Shown in pieces: positions 10,728 to 22,834 of a stretch of 64,000 bases of DNA. The stretch is from Micrasema longulum. Taxonomy: Eukaryota; Arthropoda; Insecta; Trichoptera; Brachycentridae. The position numbers were made by a program, and so were the translations under genes. Each line of letters begins with the position of its first letter. The first letter of the stretch is position 1. The stretch covers positions 62,001-126,000 of the forward strand of contig JAGVSM010003542.1 of the NCBI GenBank assembly GCA_022494885.1, written 5' to 3'. The notes under the pieces were generated by a model. It saw nothing but the letters and a program-made list of their open reading frames with translations. It searched no databases and was not told where the DNA came from.

Positions 10728-11985
10728 AACCAATGTTTTCTATCAAAATTACTTCTCGCGTGAAATTTGGGACACATTTAGTTATTTCATGAAAAAAATA
10801 AAACAATGTAGATATAAATAAAATAGTATTTTGTGTGAACCCACTTGTTTGACTTTTTATTTTTCGGTGCATAATTTTGTTTGTGGTCGTTTCATCGAAT
10901 AAGTTGAAACAATAAAAGAAAGCTGTAAGTAGCTGGCAAAATTGTGGCCAATTACGTTTATTAAAAACATAAAACTTCTCACCGAGCGAAGAAATATGGT
11001 CATATCCTTAGAATCTTAATTTAGAAAATATGTAAAATCGTAAAAATTCTCTCGTAAAGTTTTATGCTTCATTTCAAAGTTTGAATAAAACATTTTTCGG
11101 TGTAAAATGTACGTGCGTAGATACGCTTTTAAAAATTTTAACATTCTTCCGTGTATTTATATTTTTACCAAACGGCTTTTCATTTTTAAATTGTTACATA
11201 AATAAAACGTTCAGTGAATCGGAATATTTCGTTTGTAAATATTTACGATGCACGACGTCTTAAGGATCGGTATTTCGAAGTTCTAATGCGTTGAAATATT
11301 TATTTATCCATCCAATTTTCAGCTACGTTTTTTGCCTGTTGAGATAAAGCGATTCGGAACACAGATAATTGTCTTACAGTTAACGACGCCGACGGCCGCA
11401 AGAAATCAATGGCGCATGAAATAATTACCTATTTATAACTAAGGACCCCTGGGTACTCATAAATTTCAAAAGTACTCTGATTACCTTTTTGCTTAAGTAA
11501 ACTGAGTACCTTCAGCTCGAATGTTTAATGAGTCTATGTTAATGTGCTAATTCCTGTTGGTTAACCAAGTAAACATACATTTTTTGCTTGTGTAAGCGCG
11601 CACATTTGAATGATTTTAAGAATAGTGTAATAATCATGGTTTATTAACAAATGGAAAGACAGGATATTACAGATGGATGTAAATTTTTATGTGTTTTGAA
11701 CTAATAAATTCACATGATGTACATTTCTGTTTAATTAAAATTGACATAATGACTATACTTTTTATTTTATTTACTTGACTTTTCGTACATATTGTTAATT
11801 GTACATTGACGAACGTATTGTCTAATGGCATTTTCTTCCGACCAACAAACAAAAACGTTTTTTTTTATAATTCAAATTACAAAACATATTCAATAGAAAT
11901 TAAAAATGAAATAGCTTAAGACAAACAAATATAGAAATAACTGTATTTGTACATAAATTACCTTAAATCAATACTATTACTCCAC
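10728..11985. other. No feature recognised
   Basis: AT-rich, no convincing frame. The two 60-codon frames (11081-11263, 11667-11852) lack protein-like composition. Confidence 0.5.
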
Positions 11986-12025
11986 GGAAAAAAGGAATAA
12001 AGAGGAATGAGGGAAGGAGGAGAGA

Positions 12026-12196
12026 TTAAGGAAGAGAAAGGAGATGTTTCTTCAGGCGTGATTTAAACAGAGATACTGTAGTAACATCTTTGATAGTGGA
12101 TGGGAGATGATCCCACAGTCGAGCCGCATGAACACTATACGAGTTAGCAAAGAAAGAGAAATTGTGGATAGGTATTAAAAGGGTGCTTTGAAAATT
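12026..12196 (-). mobile_element. LINE C-terminal remnant
   Basis: The minus-strand translation gives NFSFFANSYSVHAARLWDHL, then PSTIKDVTTVSLFKSRLKKH and LLSLP, with a stop at 12026-12028. The pattern A-A-R-L-W-[DN]-x-L-P...SLFKSRLKKHL is the standard C-terminus of CR1/L2/Jockey-like reverse transcriptases. Nothing upstream extends it, so it is strongly 5'-truncated. A purine-rich 3'UTR-like segment follows at 11990-12025. Confidence 0.75.
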
Positions 12197-12999
12197 AGAA
12201 TTACCTACTTTTCAAAATAATTTAACAAGAACAAAAATGGATACAGGGGACAAATTCAATTTATGACTGGGAAAGGGGCGATAATTTAATTTTAATGGAA
12301 ACCATTTTAGGTTATATTAAACAACAAGTATAGGCCATTTATGTTAAGCGCGTTCCTTTATATTTATAAGTTCATTTTAATGTCCAAGAGGTTTTAAAAC
12401 TTTCAAATCTCCAAAATTTCTTTTTTGAAATTCAATCATTGTACCTTTTAAATATAACAATTTATTTATCTGCAACATGTCTTCGATAAAAGACGTCTCT
12501 GGCTTATGCGAATTTTGACTAATTAGGTACAAGCATTTTTAGGGCCTTTTTAAATAAACAAAACACGACTATCTACAAATTAATTCAATTTGCATTGATA
12601 AGAAAACTTTTTGTTACAGACATATAAGCAAATTTTAATATATATTTTAATGGACTAGCAGGTTTGTTTGACTTCCTCAAAATATAAACGTTCAATTCTA
12701 GTCATTTAATTCTTATTTGCTCAACATAAATCCTTTACGCTTAACGTAAATACGTAATGTTTTAAACTGTCTGAACATTTTGTTATTTCTATACATTAAG
12801 TCTTCTTTGTGTATTCTCACATGTAAAAATATTTTTAAAAAGCATAGTGTTAACTGTCCTCGGCACGGGTAGCCCCGGTGAGGTCACATTATTTTTTTTA
12901 TTAATCATTGTTTATGATGTGAAAAAAATCTCTAGGAGTCCTAATGCGCGCGCCTTTATTTTTTCATCATTTATTTAAATGTTGATTTTTGTAAACAAT

Positions 13000-13800
13000 A
13001 ATAAATATGTATATTTATTAGTTTATTTATTAATATACATGGCACGCAGTGCCTTTGACCTTAAAAAGATACATATTTAAAAAAAATATAAACATTTCAA
13101 TATAATGTGAAAAACTTATAAATTAAATATATAAGTATTATTTTACATAAAAACTATATATATAATACAGCAGTTTTGTATGAAAAACATATTTAGATAT
13201 ATAAAAATAATTAAACAATGTGCGCAGATAAAATTTTAAAAGGAAAATAATTTAAATACAGGAAAATTATTTTGTCTCAAAAAAAATTAAATTAAAAAAT
13301 AGTAATAATAATGACAATTAAAGTAATTTAAAAAAAAAGTATACACGTAAATATAGTACATAATAGTACCCATACAAAAGTAAACATAGAGAGCACTATA
13401 ATCTAAAAAATGTAAATTACCGTTCATCATCTTTGAAATGATTAAATAGAGTTAATTTATATAAGCTATACTTTAAGTGAAAAATATCAACAACGTTGGA
13501 ATAGTTATTGCCGAGAACATGGAGTCGATTCAGAATAGCATTATACGAGTATACGGTACGTGAATTGTTGCAACTAAACGGAGGTACTTGACGAGTCATT
13601 CGTCCAGGTACCTTGAAGTTAATGAGCGCTAATAGATTTGGGCAGTCCCATGAAAAGTTGACAATCTTAAATACATCCAATAAACCTATAATTTTTCTTC
13701 TCTCAGCTAGTTTTAACAAGTTTAAAGTATTTAATAAGAAATCATAGTTAGTAAATTCACATCTAAGTCCGAGTTTAAAATTAACGTATCTAAGGGAGGC
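13000..13800 (-). mobile_element. 5'-truncated LINE with 3'UTR and A/T tail
   Basis: The minus-strand frame 13417-13719 and its upstream extension read SLRYVNFKLGLRCEFTNYDF, ERRKIIGLLDVFKIVN, DCPNLLALINFKVPGR and SYNAILNRLHVLGNN, ending at 13417. ER/KR-R-x-I-x-x-L-x-x-x-x-K-I-[LV]-N and L-x-x-I-x-F-x-V-P are C-terminal signatures of insect Jockey/CR1-like LINEs. The 3' side has about 400 bp of AT-rich UTR, a short hairpin GGCACGCAGTGCC near 13041 and a TTTATTTATTAGTTTATTTA tail at about 13000. There is no catalytic core. Confidence 0.8.
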
Positions 13801-14290
13801 TAAAGGGAGTAGTCAGATGTGTTATGACAAAAAAAGTAGTGATGGCTGAAAAATGGTTAAAGGTTTCAGACGTATCTTGAAAACCTGTATTTAATGTGCG
13901 TCTTTCAGATTTAAAATTACATGATTCCTAACGTAGTCTTTCAACCTGAACAGTCAACGAGTTTATGAAAAACGAAGTGTACTGATGTCAAATGCATAGT
14001 TAATTGTTTTCTTTGGTATAGTAAACTTTTAACTGTAAAATAAAGTTATGTCTTTTAAAGGAGGCGAGACTCTCTGAAGGCATTTGTAGCCCAGCGAACC
14101 GAATAGACTCCTTTGATGATAGTCAATTGTCACGGGAGGTTTCTTCGTTCGCTATATACGTCCCTTATTGAGTTTAACCACCGCGCCACACTAAACATAA
14201 TTGGATGAAACATATTGTTTTACTTGAATTTATGGACCTATGGCAAATTAAACTGTATTTAATAAAATGCTCGAAAAATATAAACGGTAA

Positions 14291-14491
14291 ATGGGGCATA
14301 TAAAAAATCTAAATATAACATTCTTAAACCAACATAGTTTTGAAGAAAAAAAAGGAACCCGAACCGCCCTAATAAATTTAATAAATCAAACAAACATGAA
14401 TGCTGGAAATCCAATTACGGGAGTAATCTTAGATTTTAAAAAAGCCTTCGATGCGGTGCTTGAGACCATGATAAAAAAATTAAATGCTTAA
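14291..14491 (+). mobile_element. LINE reverse transcriptase palm remnant (motif A)
   Basis: Sixty-six codons reading LNQHSFEEKKGTRTALINLI, then GVILDFKKAFDAVLETMIKK. QHGF...TxTAL and [FL]D[FL]KKAFDxV are RT motifs 1 and A; the first catalytic aspartate is in LDFKKAFD. No RT motif upstream or downstream in the same frame was found, so this is an isolated decayed piece. It lies on the opposite strand to the 13.0-13.8 kb LINE and is a separate insertion. Confidence 0.8.
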
Positions 14492-14499
14492 CAACTGAA

Positions 14500-16060
14500 A
14501 TCATACTAAACAAATCAAAAGACTCGGACAACATTTATAAAAGATGTTTCAAACATCATCATTAACAGTAGAATACGAATTAAAAAGTAAAAAATATTTT
14601 GTTAAATGTATTTGATCCGTGATAGTATAAAAAAATTATGAAAAATAATAATAGCTTAATTTTACAAATTGGGAATAACACTGAAAACACAAAAAATGTG
14701 CAAAGCGGATTTTTACGATTTTAATGATATTGCTATCACTGCATAAAAAACATGTTTTCATTCATAGTTTTTAGGTTTGAAAACGAGCATATACAAAAAG
14801 GCTCGAAGTTGGCGTCACGTCACTTTGACGTCACATCGCATGCGTACCAAGTTCGCTTATTACAAACATTGCGTACAAGCATGCATATGCACAGTAACGC
14901 GCGAAACGTCTCCTTTTCAGGTAATTCAAAATATGCGTATTTTAAACCACCGTAGAAAATTTATCCAACAACTTCGCGCGGACAAAACCATAATTACACT
15001 CTCATCGTACTTTTTTTGCTTATTTGAAACTTATAAAAAAGAATTGAAGGGGCCCTATTGAGTAATTTGTAATATATTAGCGCTACTCAACATATTGTTA
15101 CATTTATTCCCTATTTTAAAACCTTATGATAACGCCGCTTTAATATTTCAGCAGATGTTTTTTTTACGAACTAAAACATTCTGATACTGGTGCAAATATA
15201 CTTTCTCTTGCTTTAAGATTCTTTCAAATAAGAATATTAAGGTGATGTTATCCTTGATCTATTATAAAATTATTTTCTTGTATTTTCTCTGCTCTTCGTC
15301 TGCTTTTTTCTGTTCTTGAACCATCTGTTTGGACTCAATAAAGAACCGGAAATATTACCATACTTAAACGAACGAAAAATATTTTTGCGAAAAATTCGTT
15401 CCGGTAGTAATCTCTAATGTTTATCAACTTCAACAAAAAACTCAGCTCTTTTTTTGAATATGATGTACGTTAAACCTTATATGATATTTGTATGCAAAAA
15501 ATGTTCTGTATTCGTAAAATAAATGTCACATCATTATTAACGTTTTTTTTGACCCTAATAAGCTCGGCGGATTTGCAGAAAGTACTAAACCATGTTTTTA
15601 CCATTTTTTTTAATGGACTTAATTTTTTTTCTTCCGCAATTTACAAATATTATATTTTTTTTCTAAAATAATATATGTTGTCATGAGTGATTTAAAATTT
15701 GACGTAATTTAAATGAAAAATCAGTCAAAATTCACATAAATATAACACATGCCTTCGTGTATGCATATGATGAGAAGAAAACAGGGTTATTACGTGATTT
15801 CAGAACAGTCAGAAGAAAATTGTTTTCAGGCAACTTCTCTTAGTTTTGTTTTTTATTCAAAGGTATTCTGATGAAAAATAAACACACGCTAATTTCAATA
15901 AACAATCTAAAAATGTATGGAAAGCCTGATGTTTATTTTTTTATCTTTATTTTATCCACATAAACAGAAAAAATAAATGTAAAATAATTAAGGATAAATA
16001 GACTAAAGATATGTAGCCCGTGAATAATTACTGATTTATATAAGTATTCATAAATATTCA
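14500..16060. other. No gene recognised
   Basis: AT-rich. 14785-14900 is CpG-richer and carries TGACGTCA at 14826-14833. The two short frames there overlap and do not resemble a known family. Confidence 0.5.
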
Positions 16061-16062
16061 AC

Positions 16063-16480
16063 AATAGGGAAATATCACATACTACGAATACCGATAAAAA
16101 TATATGAAATGGATTTAGAATAATTAATTGTATTTTCAAAATCGATATGGATATCGTGGAGAAATGTTTTCATACATAAATTTTAGATTTTTTTTAATAC
16201 GTGACTAGAAAAACGTGACATGTTTGGCTTTGATGGTTGTGACGTCAAGATTTGTGAAAATGTTCTTAATAAATTTGAATGGTCAGGAAAAAATAAACAT
16301 AAATCGTGACGTATTAGGGGCGTGGCCAATGGAATGGCCGTTTTTGCGGGAATTTAAAATTAGAAATTTAAAAAAATATATATGCTACTAATAAGTAACA
16401 ATTTTTTTTTTTTTTAATGTACAGTATTTCTTGGACCTTTATTACTTTAAAAATGATAAAAAACGTAATGTTTACCTATT
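16063..16480. mobile_element. MITE family 1, copy 1 (418 bp)
   Basis: Begins AATAGGGAAATATCACATAC and ends in a diverged inverted form (TGTTTACCTATT). The body matches the 52.0-52.4 kb copy almost throughout: a CGATAAAAATATA block, TGACGTCAAGATT, AAACATAAATCGTGAC, GGCCAATGGAATGGCCG, TTTTTGCGGG and TATGCTACTAATAAGTAA. No coding sequence. The terminus is easier to see in copy 2. Confidence 0.8.
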
Positions 16481-16624
16481 GAAATAACTAGCTAATTTAT
16501 CATAAAATGATGTAAATAATTCCTTTTTTAGAGCACAAACTTCAATCACTGTATTAATCTAGCTGCTTTAAACCTTTAACTGCATTTCTTTAGCTTATTT
16601 AAAAAAAAATGCTTTTTTATTATT

Positions 16625-16915
16625 TTAAACCAACTAAACTTCTAAACACAGTTCTATATTTTATAACTTTATATTGTATTTTTTTACATTTATGTTGTTA
16701 ATGCACTCATCTTTTTATTTTTATACCAACTATACTTAACACTGATCCTATCTTTTATTTCTTTATATTGTATTTTTCTTAAATTTATGTTGTTTATATA
16801 CTCATCTTCTTTTTATTATACCAATTTTACTTCTAAACACTGTTGTATCTTTTATTGCTTTATATTGTATTTTTTATATTTTATTTTGTTTATATTCTTA
16901 TATTTTATATAACTT
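16625..16915. repeat. Three tandem ~96-bp AT-rich units
   Basis: The motif ACCAACTA...ACTTCTAAACACTG starts at 16629, 16725 and 16820 (periods 96 and 95). Each time it is followed by TATCTTTTATT-like, TTTATATTGTATTTTT and ATTTATGTTGTT segments and a CTCATCTTTTTATTAT end. AAAGCCTTATAGGCGTG and an A-rich tail follow at 16925-16975, so the repeats may be in the 3'UTR of a plus-strand LINE. Confidence 0.75.
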
Positions 16916-16964
16916 TCATGTATTTAAAAGCCTTATAGGCGTGAAAAATTGATAAAATAAAAAA

Positions 16965-17015
16965 AATTAAAAAATTACAACACAGGACATCCATACAGGA
17001 GAGTTATCGCATAAT
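16965..17015 (-). repeat. SINE family 2 fragment
   Basis: ACAACACAGGACATCCATAC and GAGAGTTATCGCATAA match the body of the 21.1-21.3 kb SINE (ACAGCACAGAACACCCAGGC, AAGTATCGCATTAAA). Confidence 0.5.
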
Positions 17016-17019
17016 AAAC

Positions 17020-18460
17020 TAACGTATACAGAATACTAAATGATAAAAATAGATATGTAAGTTAAATAAGTGAAAATATTAGTTTATATTCCATGTATTG
17101 TAATAAAAGCTAACTTAAGAAATAAATAAAAAAGAAATATGTACTTCAAGTTTAAAATAATTTTCATTTTTGTTTAAAATTTCAGAATTGCTTTATCTAC
17201 ATTAAGAATGAAAAGTCTTAGTTTAAATTGCTCTTTATTTCAAGAAGTTCTAAGCGACTTTACGTGTTTGAAAACAATTGAAAACGGTGTAGAGGTTTCA
17301 GATTTCAGGCGGTGATCAGATTCCCCGTACAAATACTTTCGCTGTACTGAAATTCACTATTTAACTACTTATTGTTTGGGAGTTGTCTACATATGAACTA
17401 TTTTATTACAAAGTTGTTCATTTCGTAAATAAATGTGTGTAAAGTTTGTCTGATGGGAGAACTTAAAGCTCACACGTAGACCGTGCAGAATATTAATGTT
17501 AAAAGTTAAATTAACTAATTAGGACGGAGCGGTGACCCAGTGTTATAAAAGTAAACAACGAAATTTTCAATTTCTTCAAGCCAAACAAGCCGAGGCTTTT
17601 GAAATGATAATTTCGTGTGCTCAGGCTTAGAGTAAACATTTGTGAGTTTTAATTTATACTTTAACCAACTTTACACCGAAAACAAATATATCATCTGAGA
17701 AACAGTAGTATTTTAACAATATTAATTTCAAATATTAACAGAGCCTTGTAGACTAACACTGGAAATATTACCCGCTCGGGGTTTTATTATATTTAAATAG
17801 ACGACTTATCTTTAAAAGATATCGCATTCCCAGAAGTACACTGTGGTGTGTCTAAATCGTCAATTTTGCAGACGACCAAAAACAAACTTTAAAATTTATT
17901 AATGCTCGTTTCTAAATGTACTCGTATATTGACATAACAAAACCCAGCATTTTTTTGTATTTGGTCATTTGAGTGTTAACATATGAGAAGAACACTGAAG
18001 AAATTATAATTTGTGATATATCTCGTTCCAAAAAAATCGTAGAGATTGTATGTAGTGTTCTCTCTAATTTTTATTATTATTCTTATATACTTCATTGTTC
18101 TTACATTTTTTTTTTTGTGTTTTGGTAGGACCTTTTTTGTAACACGCGACTTTTCATGGTGTGGTGCTTAAACAATTCTATACCACAGATTAACCACGGA
18201 ATTTACATTCAACAAAATGTTCAGGAAACAAGATTTTGTAATTATGCGATTCCCAAAACATTTAAACCAAATGAGATAATTTCAATACATAAAGAACTTT
18301 CAATCTAAAATTATGATTATTTTGATAATAGTAGTACATATTTAAATAACGTATCTGGGACTACTGATATTTTTTTACATTTAAACAAAGTTTTCAACTT
18401 CTGATTTTTATTTCAATTTTAAAAAAGCATTTTTATGACAAAAGTGGACTTTTGTGTTCT
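17020..18460. other. No feature recognised
   Basis: AT-rich, non-coding by eye on both strands. Confidence 0.5.
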
Positions 18461-18916
18461 ATATACGAGAAGGGGAAGGTGGGGCATGATGGGGTAGTTT
18501 GGCAAGATGGGGCCCTGCGATAAAAGCCGAAATCTGCCAAGTAGCTCCGAGCACATAACGCCATTTGATGCTCTTCTTAGTTCCCACCAATGATGCAATT
18601 GCAGCGGACATGTATGCACGCTCCGATACGCAGAGATACAAAACGTGTTTTTCGCAAATTTTATCGAGTTTTGCTGCTTGTGACATTAAAAGAAGCATAT
18701 CGTGATTTTAACTGGCTGATGGTCGCTTTACAAGCTAAGAGTATTGTAATTTACAGTAAGTTCATTAATTTTTTCCAGAGAAATTGTATTTCGTAAACAA
18801 TAAGCGTTGTTAACAAGCATAGTAAAAGGGGCAAGACAGGGTATCGGTACCCCATCTTACCTCATTGCTTGAACCCAATGTAGTAACAGTTTTTATTTTC
18901 TTTGTGTAAGCAGAAT

Positions 18917-19180
18917 ATGGTCCGAAACTACGTTTGAAAGACCAAGAGGGGGAGTTGGTCAAAGGAATGCATGAATCAAGATAAAAAAGACATTTTAGAA
19001 GAGAGAAAAGGATATAAACTAGCTGCAAGATTTTATTCAATTCCTCAAACTACTTTGGAGCGAAAAGTTATGTTAGCCAGGCAAAATAATAACAGGATAG
19101 ATAAGGTGAAGGTTCTTTTGGGTCCTAAACATACAGTTTTTAATGAAAATAAAGTAGCCATCGAAACAATCCAGACGTAA
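18917..19180 (+). pseudogene. Pogo-like transposase N-terminus (Psq/CENP-B HTH)
   Basis: The likely ancestral start is ATG at 18917, followed by VRNYV and a TGA stop at 18935 (a CGA-to-TGA change would explain it), then KTKRGSWSKECM. From the internal ATG at 18971 the frame is open for 69 codons: DILEERKGYKLAARFYSIPQ, then TTLERKVMLARQ. The AAxxFxIPxTTLxxKV pattern is the recognition helix of the Pipsqueak-type helix-turn-helix that opens many pogo-like transposases, which bind the element's own ends. After about residue 50 (counting from 18971) the frame no longer resembles the family and stops at 19178-19180, where an internal deletion has removed the DDE domain. Confidence 0.85.
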
Positions 19181-19364
19181 CTCTTCTTCCATAAATGATG
19201 AAGATGATACAGAGTGCCTGTTTTGTAGAGGGTCATACATTGAGTCAAATAAAGGCTGGATAGCGTGTCAAATGTGCCAGAGCTGGGCACACTGTTCATG
19301 CGCTAGAGTAGACGAAAAAAATCAAGACACCATCCTTGTCTGTCCTAGTTGCGAACCGCTGTAG
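19173..19364 (+). pseudogene. PHD-like zinc finger at pogo-like transposase C-terminus
   Basis: A different frame from the HTH segment reads RRNSSSINDEDDTECLFC, then RGSYIESNKGWIACQMCQSW, AHCSCARVDEK and DTILVCPSCEPL, with TAG at 19362-19364. The ligand order C-x2-C, C-x2-C, H-x2-C, C-x2-C is that of the short PHD/RING-like finger that closes many insect and hemipteran-type pogo transposases. All eight zinc ligands are intact. It follows an acidic NDEDD linker, also usual. Being out of frame with the N-terminal segment, it cannot be made as one protein here. Confidence 0.85.
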
Positions 19365-19599
19365 GCGGTACCCCATCTTTCCCCACCAGTGGGGCAAGAC
19401 GGGATAATTACGACTGTTTTTAATTGATTTATTTCATTAGTTTTTTCAGCTTTTTTATATTTTTTTGTAACACGTTTGTTAGATTAAAGATCAAAGTTTA
19501 TAAATAAAACTTTTTTTAAAGGATTTAAAAAAAAAAACGCGTTTTATTGACGTATTACCTTAAAGGCCCCATCATGCCCCGCCCTCCCCTACGTATAAA

Positions 19600-21095
19600 A
19601 TAGCTTATTGCGATGATTTCTGCATTTTTAACTTCAATACGACAAAAATAGACTCACGTGTTTTATCCTCTAAGATACAGGATAATCAATAATAATTGAA
19701 ACTTAAATAAAAATTACAAAATATACCAATAATAATGAAAATTGAAACACAAATGTAATGTAGGACATAAAGGTCCAAAGTTAGATAGCTTAGACATTTT
19801 AGAAATAAATAGGATAAAAAATAATAAAGATAAAATTTTAATAAATTAGCAGATAGAATTCAAAAACTCACCCTTATTAGTTCTCTTGGTTGGACCCTGT
19901 ACATTGTAATAAAACAATAAATATTCTCATAGAATTGAATGCTCACCTATTACGTATTGTATCTCTTTCAACTTATTTTTAAATGTACCTACATTTAAGA
20001 TAATATTTAGTTTTACATAAATTATCCTTACACTGTATAATATTTACCAGTCGGAAAATGCCCATTTGAGGGTGAAAGCGCTAATTGGTCGAACAAATAA
20101 GTGGAAGTAAACCGAGCATTTTTTAAATCAGTAACTTATATGTATGTAAATATAGGTTATTTTATAAAACAACAGTTTTTACCTATGTAGCATACATAAA
20201 ATTTGAATATAAATATGTAAAGTAAAATTGTGAAAACCGTTAATATAAATTTTCCACAGCGATAAAAGCTATTAATTAGGTACATTAAAGGTATCAAAAT
20301 AAAAGCAATTTAAAAAATTGAGAAATGTTAGGCACTTAGAAGTTGCAAATAAAAAAAATACTAAATGTAAATATATATATATATATATCCATATATTTAT
20401 ATATATATAGTAATAAAAATAGAATTAATTTAAAGAATACGAAAAAAATACAGTTTTATAAAAATAATGTAAAAGGTACAAAATATAATAATTAATAATA
20501 TATTTTTAATTATTATTACATCATAAATTTTAAAATTGCAAAAAAATAAATAGTTTGTACATTATAGGTTATAACTACCTTATTTTTGGCATTTTATTGT
20601 ATGTATCACTCTTTTAATTTCAAAGAAAAAGGTATATTTCTACCGTCCGTGCTAACAAAAGACAAAAGTAAAATGAATACGAATACAAAGCTCTCATTTC
20701 CCGCCAAAGTGTGATCATTTTGTATGGCATTTTAGGGTAACGATTTCATTCACTATGTATCTCCCGCTTTCCCGTTGCGTTCCGACGCCCTACCCCCGCA
20801 CAGGAAATGACGTCATCAGACCCCAATACATTCAGAGTACGCAATCTCCGCTATTGAAGGATGTTTCCATCGCGAGTACATTGTAAAAAGTAGCGGGTTG
20901 CTGTTTACAGCCGGTTTATTTATATAAGGGTGTTAAAGGGGTGCGAATAGTTTCCTTTACGGCAGTTTTATTACGGACCCGTATAATCTTGATCCCTCAG
21001 GCTGCTTTTTCTAAATAGTTTTTGTGTAATTATTATTTCTCCCATAAAAAGCAAACTTAAATAAATAGAAACAATATTAAAGAATTGAATAATTA
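19600..21095. other. No gene recognised
   Basis: AT-rich with a (TA)n stretch at 20372-20410. 20755-20960 is GC-richer and carries TGACGTCA at 20809-20816; no ORF there. Confidence 0.5.
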
Positions 21096-21099
21096 AAAT

Positions 21100-21290
21100 C
21101 AGTTTTATTATTATTTTTATTTGCACCGCATTAGGCCAGGAGGCCCAATTACAGCACAGAACACCCAGGCATGCAAAGTATCGCATTAAATAATTGTTTT
21201 CTCACCGGAAATCGAACCTGGAACTTTCCGTATATACATGTTAGTGCGTATGTAAGTGCGCCTTAACCCCTACACCACGAAGACTGTTTA
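21100..21290 (-). repeat. SINE family 2 (tRNA-like head, LINE-like 3' hairpin)
   Basis: Antisense, the 5' end reads CGTGGTGTAGGGGTTAAGG (A-box-like) and, about 50 bp later, CCAGGTTCGATTTCCGG (B-box). The body includes GCATGCCTGGGTGTTCTGTG and ends at a GGCCTCCTGGCC hairpin followed by GCAAATAAAAATAATAATA. The head fits a pol III promoter, but a folded tRNA cannot be drawn well, so a SINE is more likely than a tRNA gene. Confidence 0.7.
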
Positions 21291-22001
21291 TTTACATTTT
21301 AAAAGTTTAACATAATTGGATTCGAAACAAGATACTCTTAGAAACAAGAGACAAAATGATTTCTTAGAGAAGAAAATATAAAAGTCTTGGAACTTTCGGA
21401 ACTTTTCACTGTATATATTTTTTATGTAAATATTGAAAATCAATTTTGGTATAAATTTATTACATCACATGGAAAAAATAACTGCCCGTTTTAACGCTCT
21501 ATTCGCCTTAATTCTGATTAAAATTATATTGCTTTGAGCATTCACTGAGCTCAACAAGTCTAATACGCCTGCATTACGAGTATATCTGAAAGCATTAGTT
21601 TCGGCTACTCAATAAACGAATTTTATATTTTTTTATAAAATATAGTGCATTAAGTAATTTTTCGATGATGTACCTATCCGAATATTGCGTTTCAGATTGA
21701 TTTTAATATGTTATTCCTAAGGTTTTTACTCTTAGCACTTTGAGCACCCGCCGAATACACATAGAATTTACCCTGTGCCCGGCCCATTTTTGTGAAATTT
21801 CTTGCTTCGTGAAGGGTTTCTTAAAAGTGTCATAATTATGAAAATGCTAAGTTAAATCAAGTGAAACTTCTCATTCTTATTTGAAACAATTTAATAAGTC
21901 ATTTTTGTATGAAAGTTTTGCCAACATTGGTCTTTATGGAGAGTATGGAGAGCTGCATTGCAATGTTCACACATATACAGGGTCTCACTCCTTTTTTTGT
22001 G

Positions 22002-22227
22002 CTTTGTATCCCGGAGCCGTGTAAACATGTGATTATAATAACCACGCGTTGTGTTCCGGTTCCGTGTTTTTACTTGGTTTACCAGCAGCGAAAAAGTACT
22101 AATAAAAGTCACTAGATGTCAATAAAATGTACTTTTTTACACAGCTGGTAAACCACGTGAAAATACGGGACCGGGACAGAACGTGTGATTATATAACCAC
22201 GTGTTTACACGGCTCCGGAATACAAAG
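22002..22227. mobile_element. Fold-back MITE with ~98-bp arms
   Basis: The left arm 22002-22099 and right arm 22129-22227 are inverted copies. Shared segments are CTTTGTATYCCGGAGCCGTG, TAAACAYGTG, the CCGGTYCCGT block and TGGTTTACCAGC. The spacer is 29 bp (22100-22128). Most mismatches between arms are C/T or G/A at CpG sites, as expected from methylation decay. No coding sequence. Confidence 0.85.
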
Positions 22228-22834
22228 TGTTTAAAGAGTTTGTTTAAATTAATATTTACTACCTACTTTGAACAATCTTTTTTATTTTAATATAATGAGT
22301 CGAAATAAATAAAAATAAATACGCGCTTGTGCGTCAGTAAATAATCTCTAGCAACAAACGAAACGCGTGAATTTTGAAAATTTTACTCTACAATATTACT
22401 ATTTCCACAATTTTTCCACCAGTTTTATCAACTAATCCTGATAGAAGGGAATACATAAACTTGTTTGCCTTCCGTACCATATTTCCGTATAAACTTTACT
22501 AGGCAATTTTAAAAAAAAGTGTTCGTGGAATAGAACAGGTAAAATCCTGAAATAGTATATTTTATTCATTTATACATCAACGGTTTAAAGAACCTTTTAC
22601 AAAAAAAATGTTTTACAAAAATAATCACAACAGTGAACAATAATGATGTAGTACACAATATGCAATGTAATAGAATAATTAAAACTAAACAATTTAGTGA
22701 ACATAAAATATAAAATAAAAAAAAGGTAAAAAAGAAACATAACATCTCGAAATAAAAAATAACAATTTAACATGAGAAAATTTTATATTCTAAATATAAA
22801 TATAAAAATATAAGATACCTATTCTCAAAACTCA

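Larger units (their letters stand above)
18464..19595 (+). mobile_element. Pogo/Tigger-like DNA transposon, internally deleted (1132 bp)
   Basis: Terminal inverted repeats lie at 18464-18494 and 19567-19595. Both contain GGGGCATGATGGGG, preceded by AGGGGARGGYG and, outermost, TACG. Both sides are flanked by TA (18462-18463 and 19596-19597), fitting the TA target of the Tc1-mariner/pogo group. Subterminal copies of GGGGCAAGACRGG and TACCCCATCTT occur at about 18830-18860 and 19367-19405 in inverted order. Between them lie an N-terminal Psq-type helix-turn-helix and a C-terminal zinc finger. The catalytic DDE region is absent, so the copy is non-autonomous. Confidence 0.85.

Noticed and set aside
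10069..10733. Five overlapping ORFs of 60-107 codons on both strands
   Set aside because: They are readings of the mariner C-terminus in wrong frames and of the inverted arms of Repeat A; similar frames appear wherever that repeat occurs.
20372..20410. TATATA run as a promoter
   Set aside because: Simple (TA)n microsatellite without a downstream transcript signal.
21204..21287. Possible tRNA gene
   Set aside because: A- and B-box-like blocks are present, but no good cloverleaf or acceptor pairing could be drawn, and a SINE body with tail follows.
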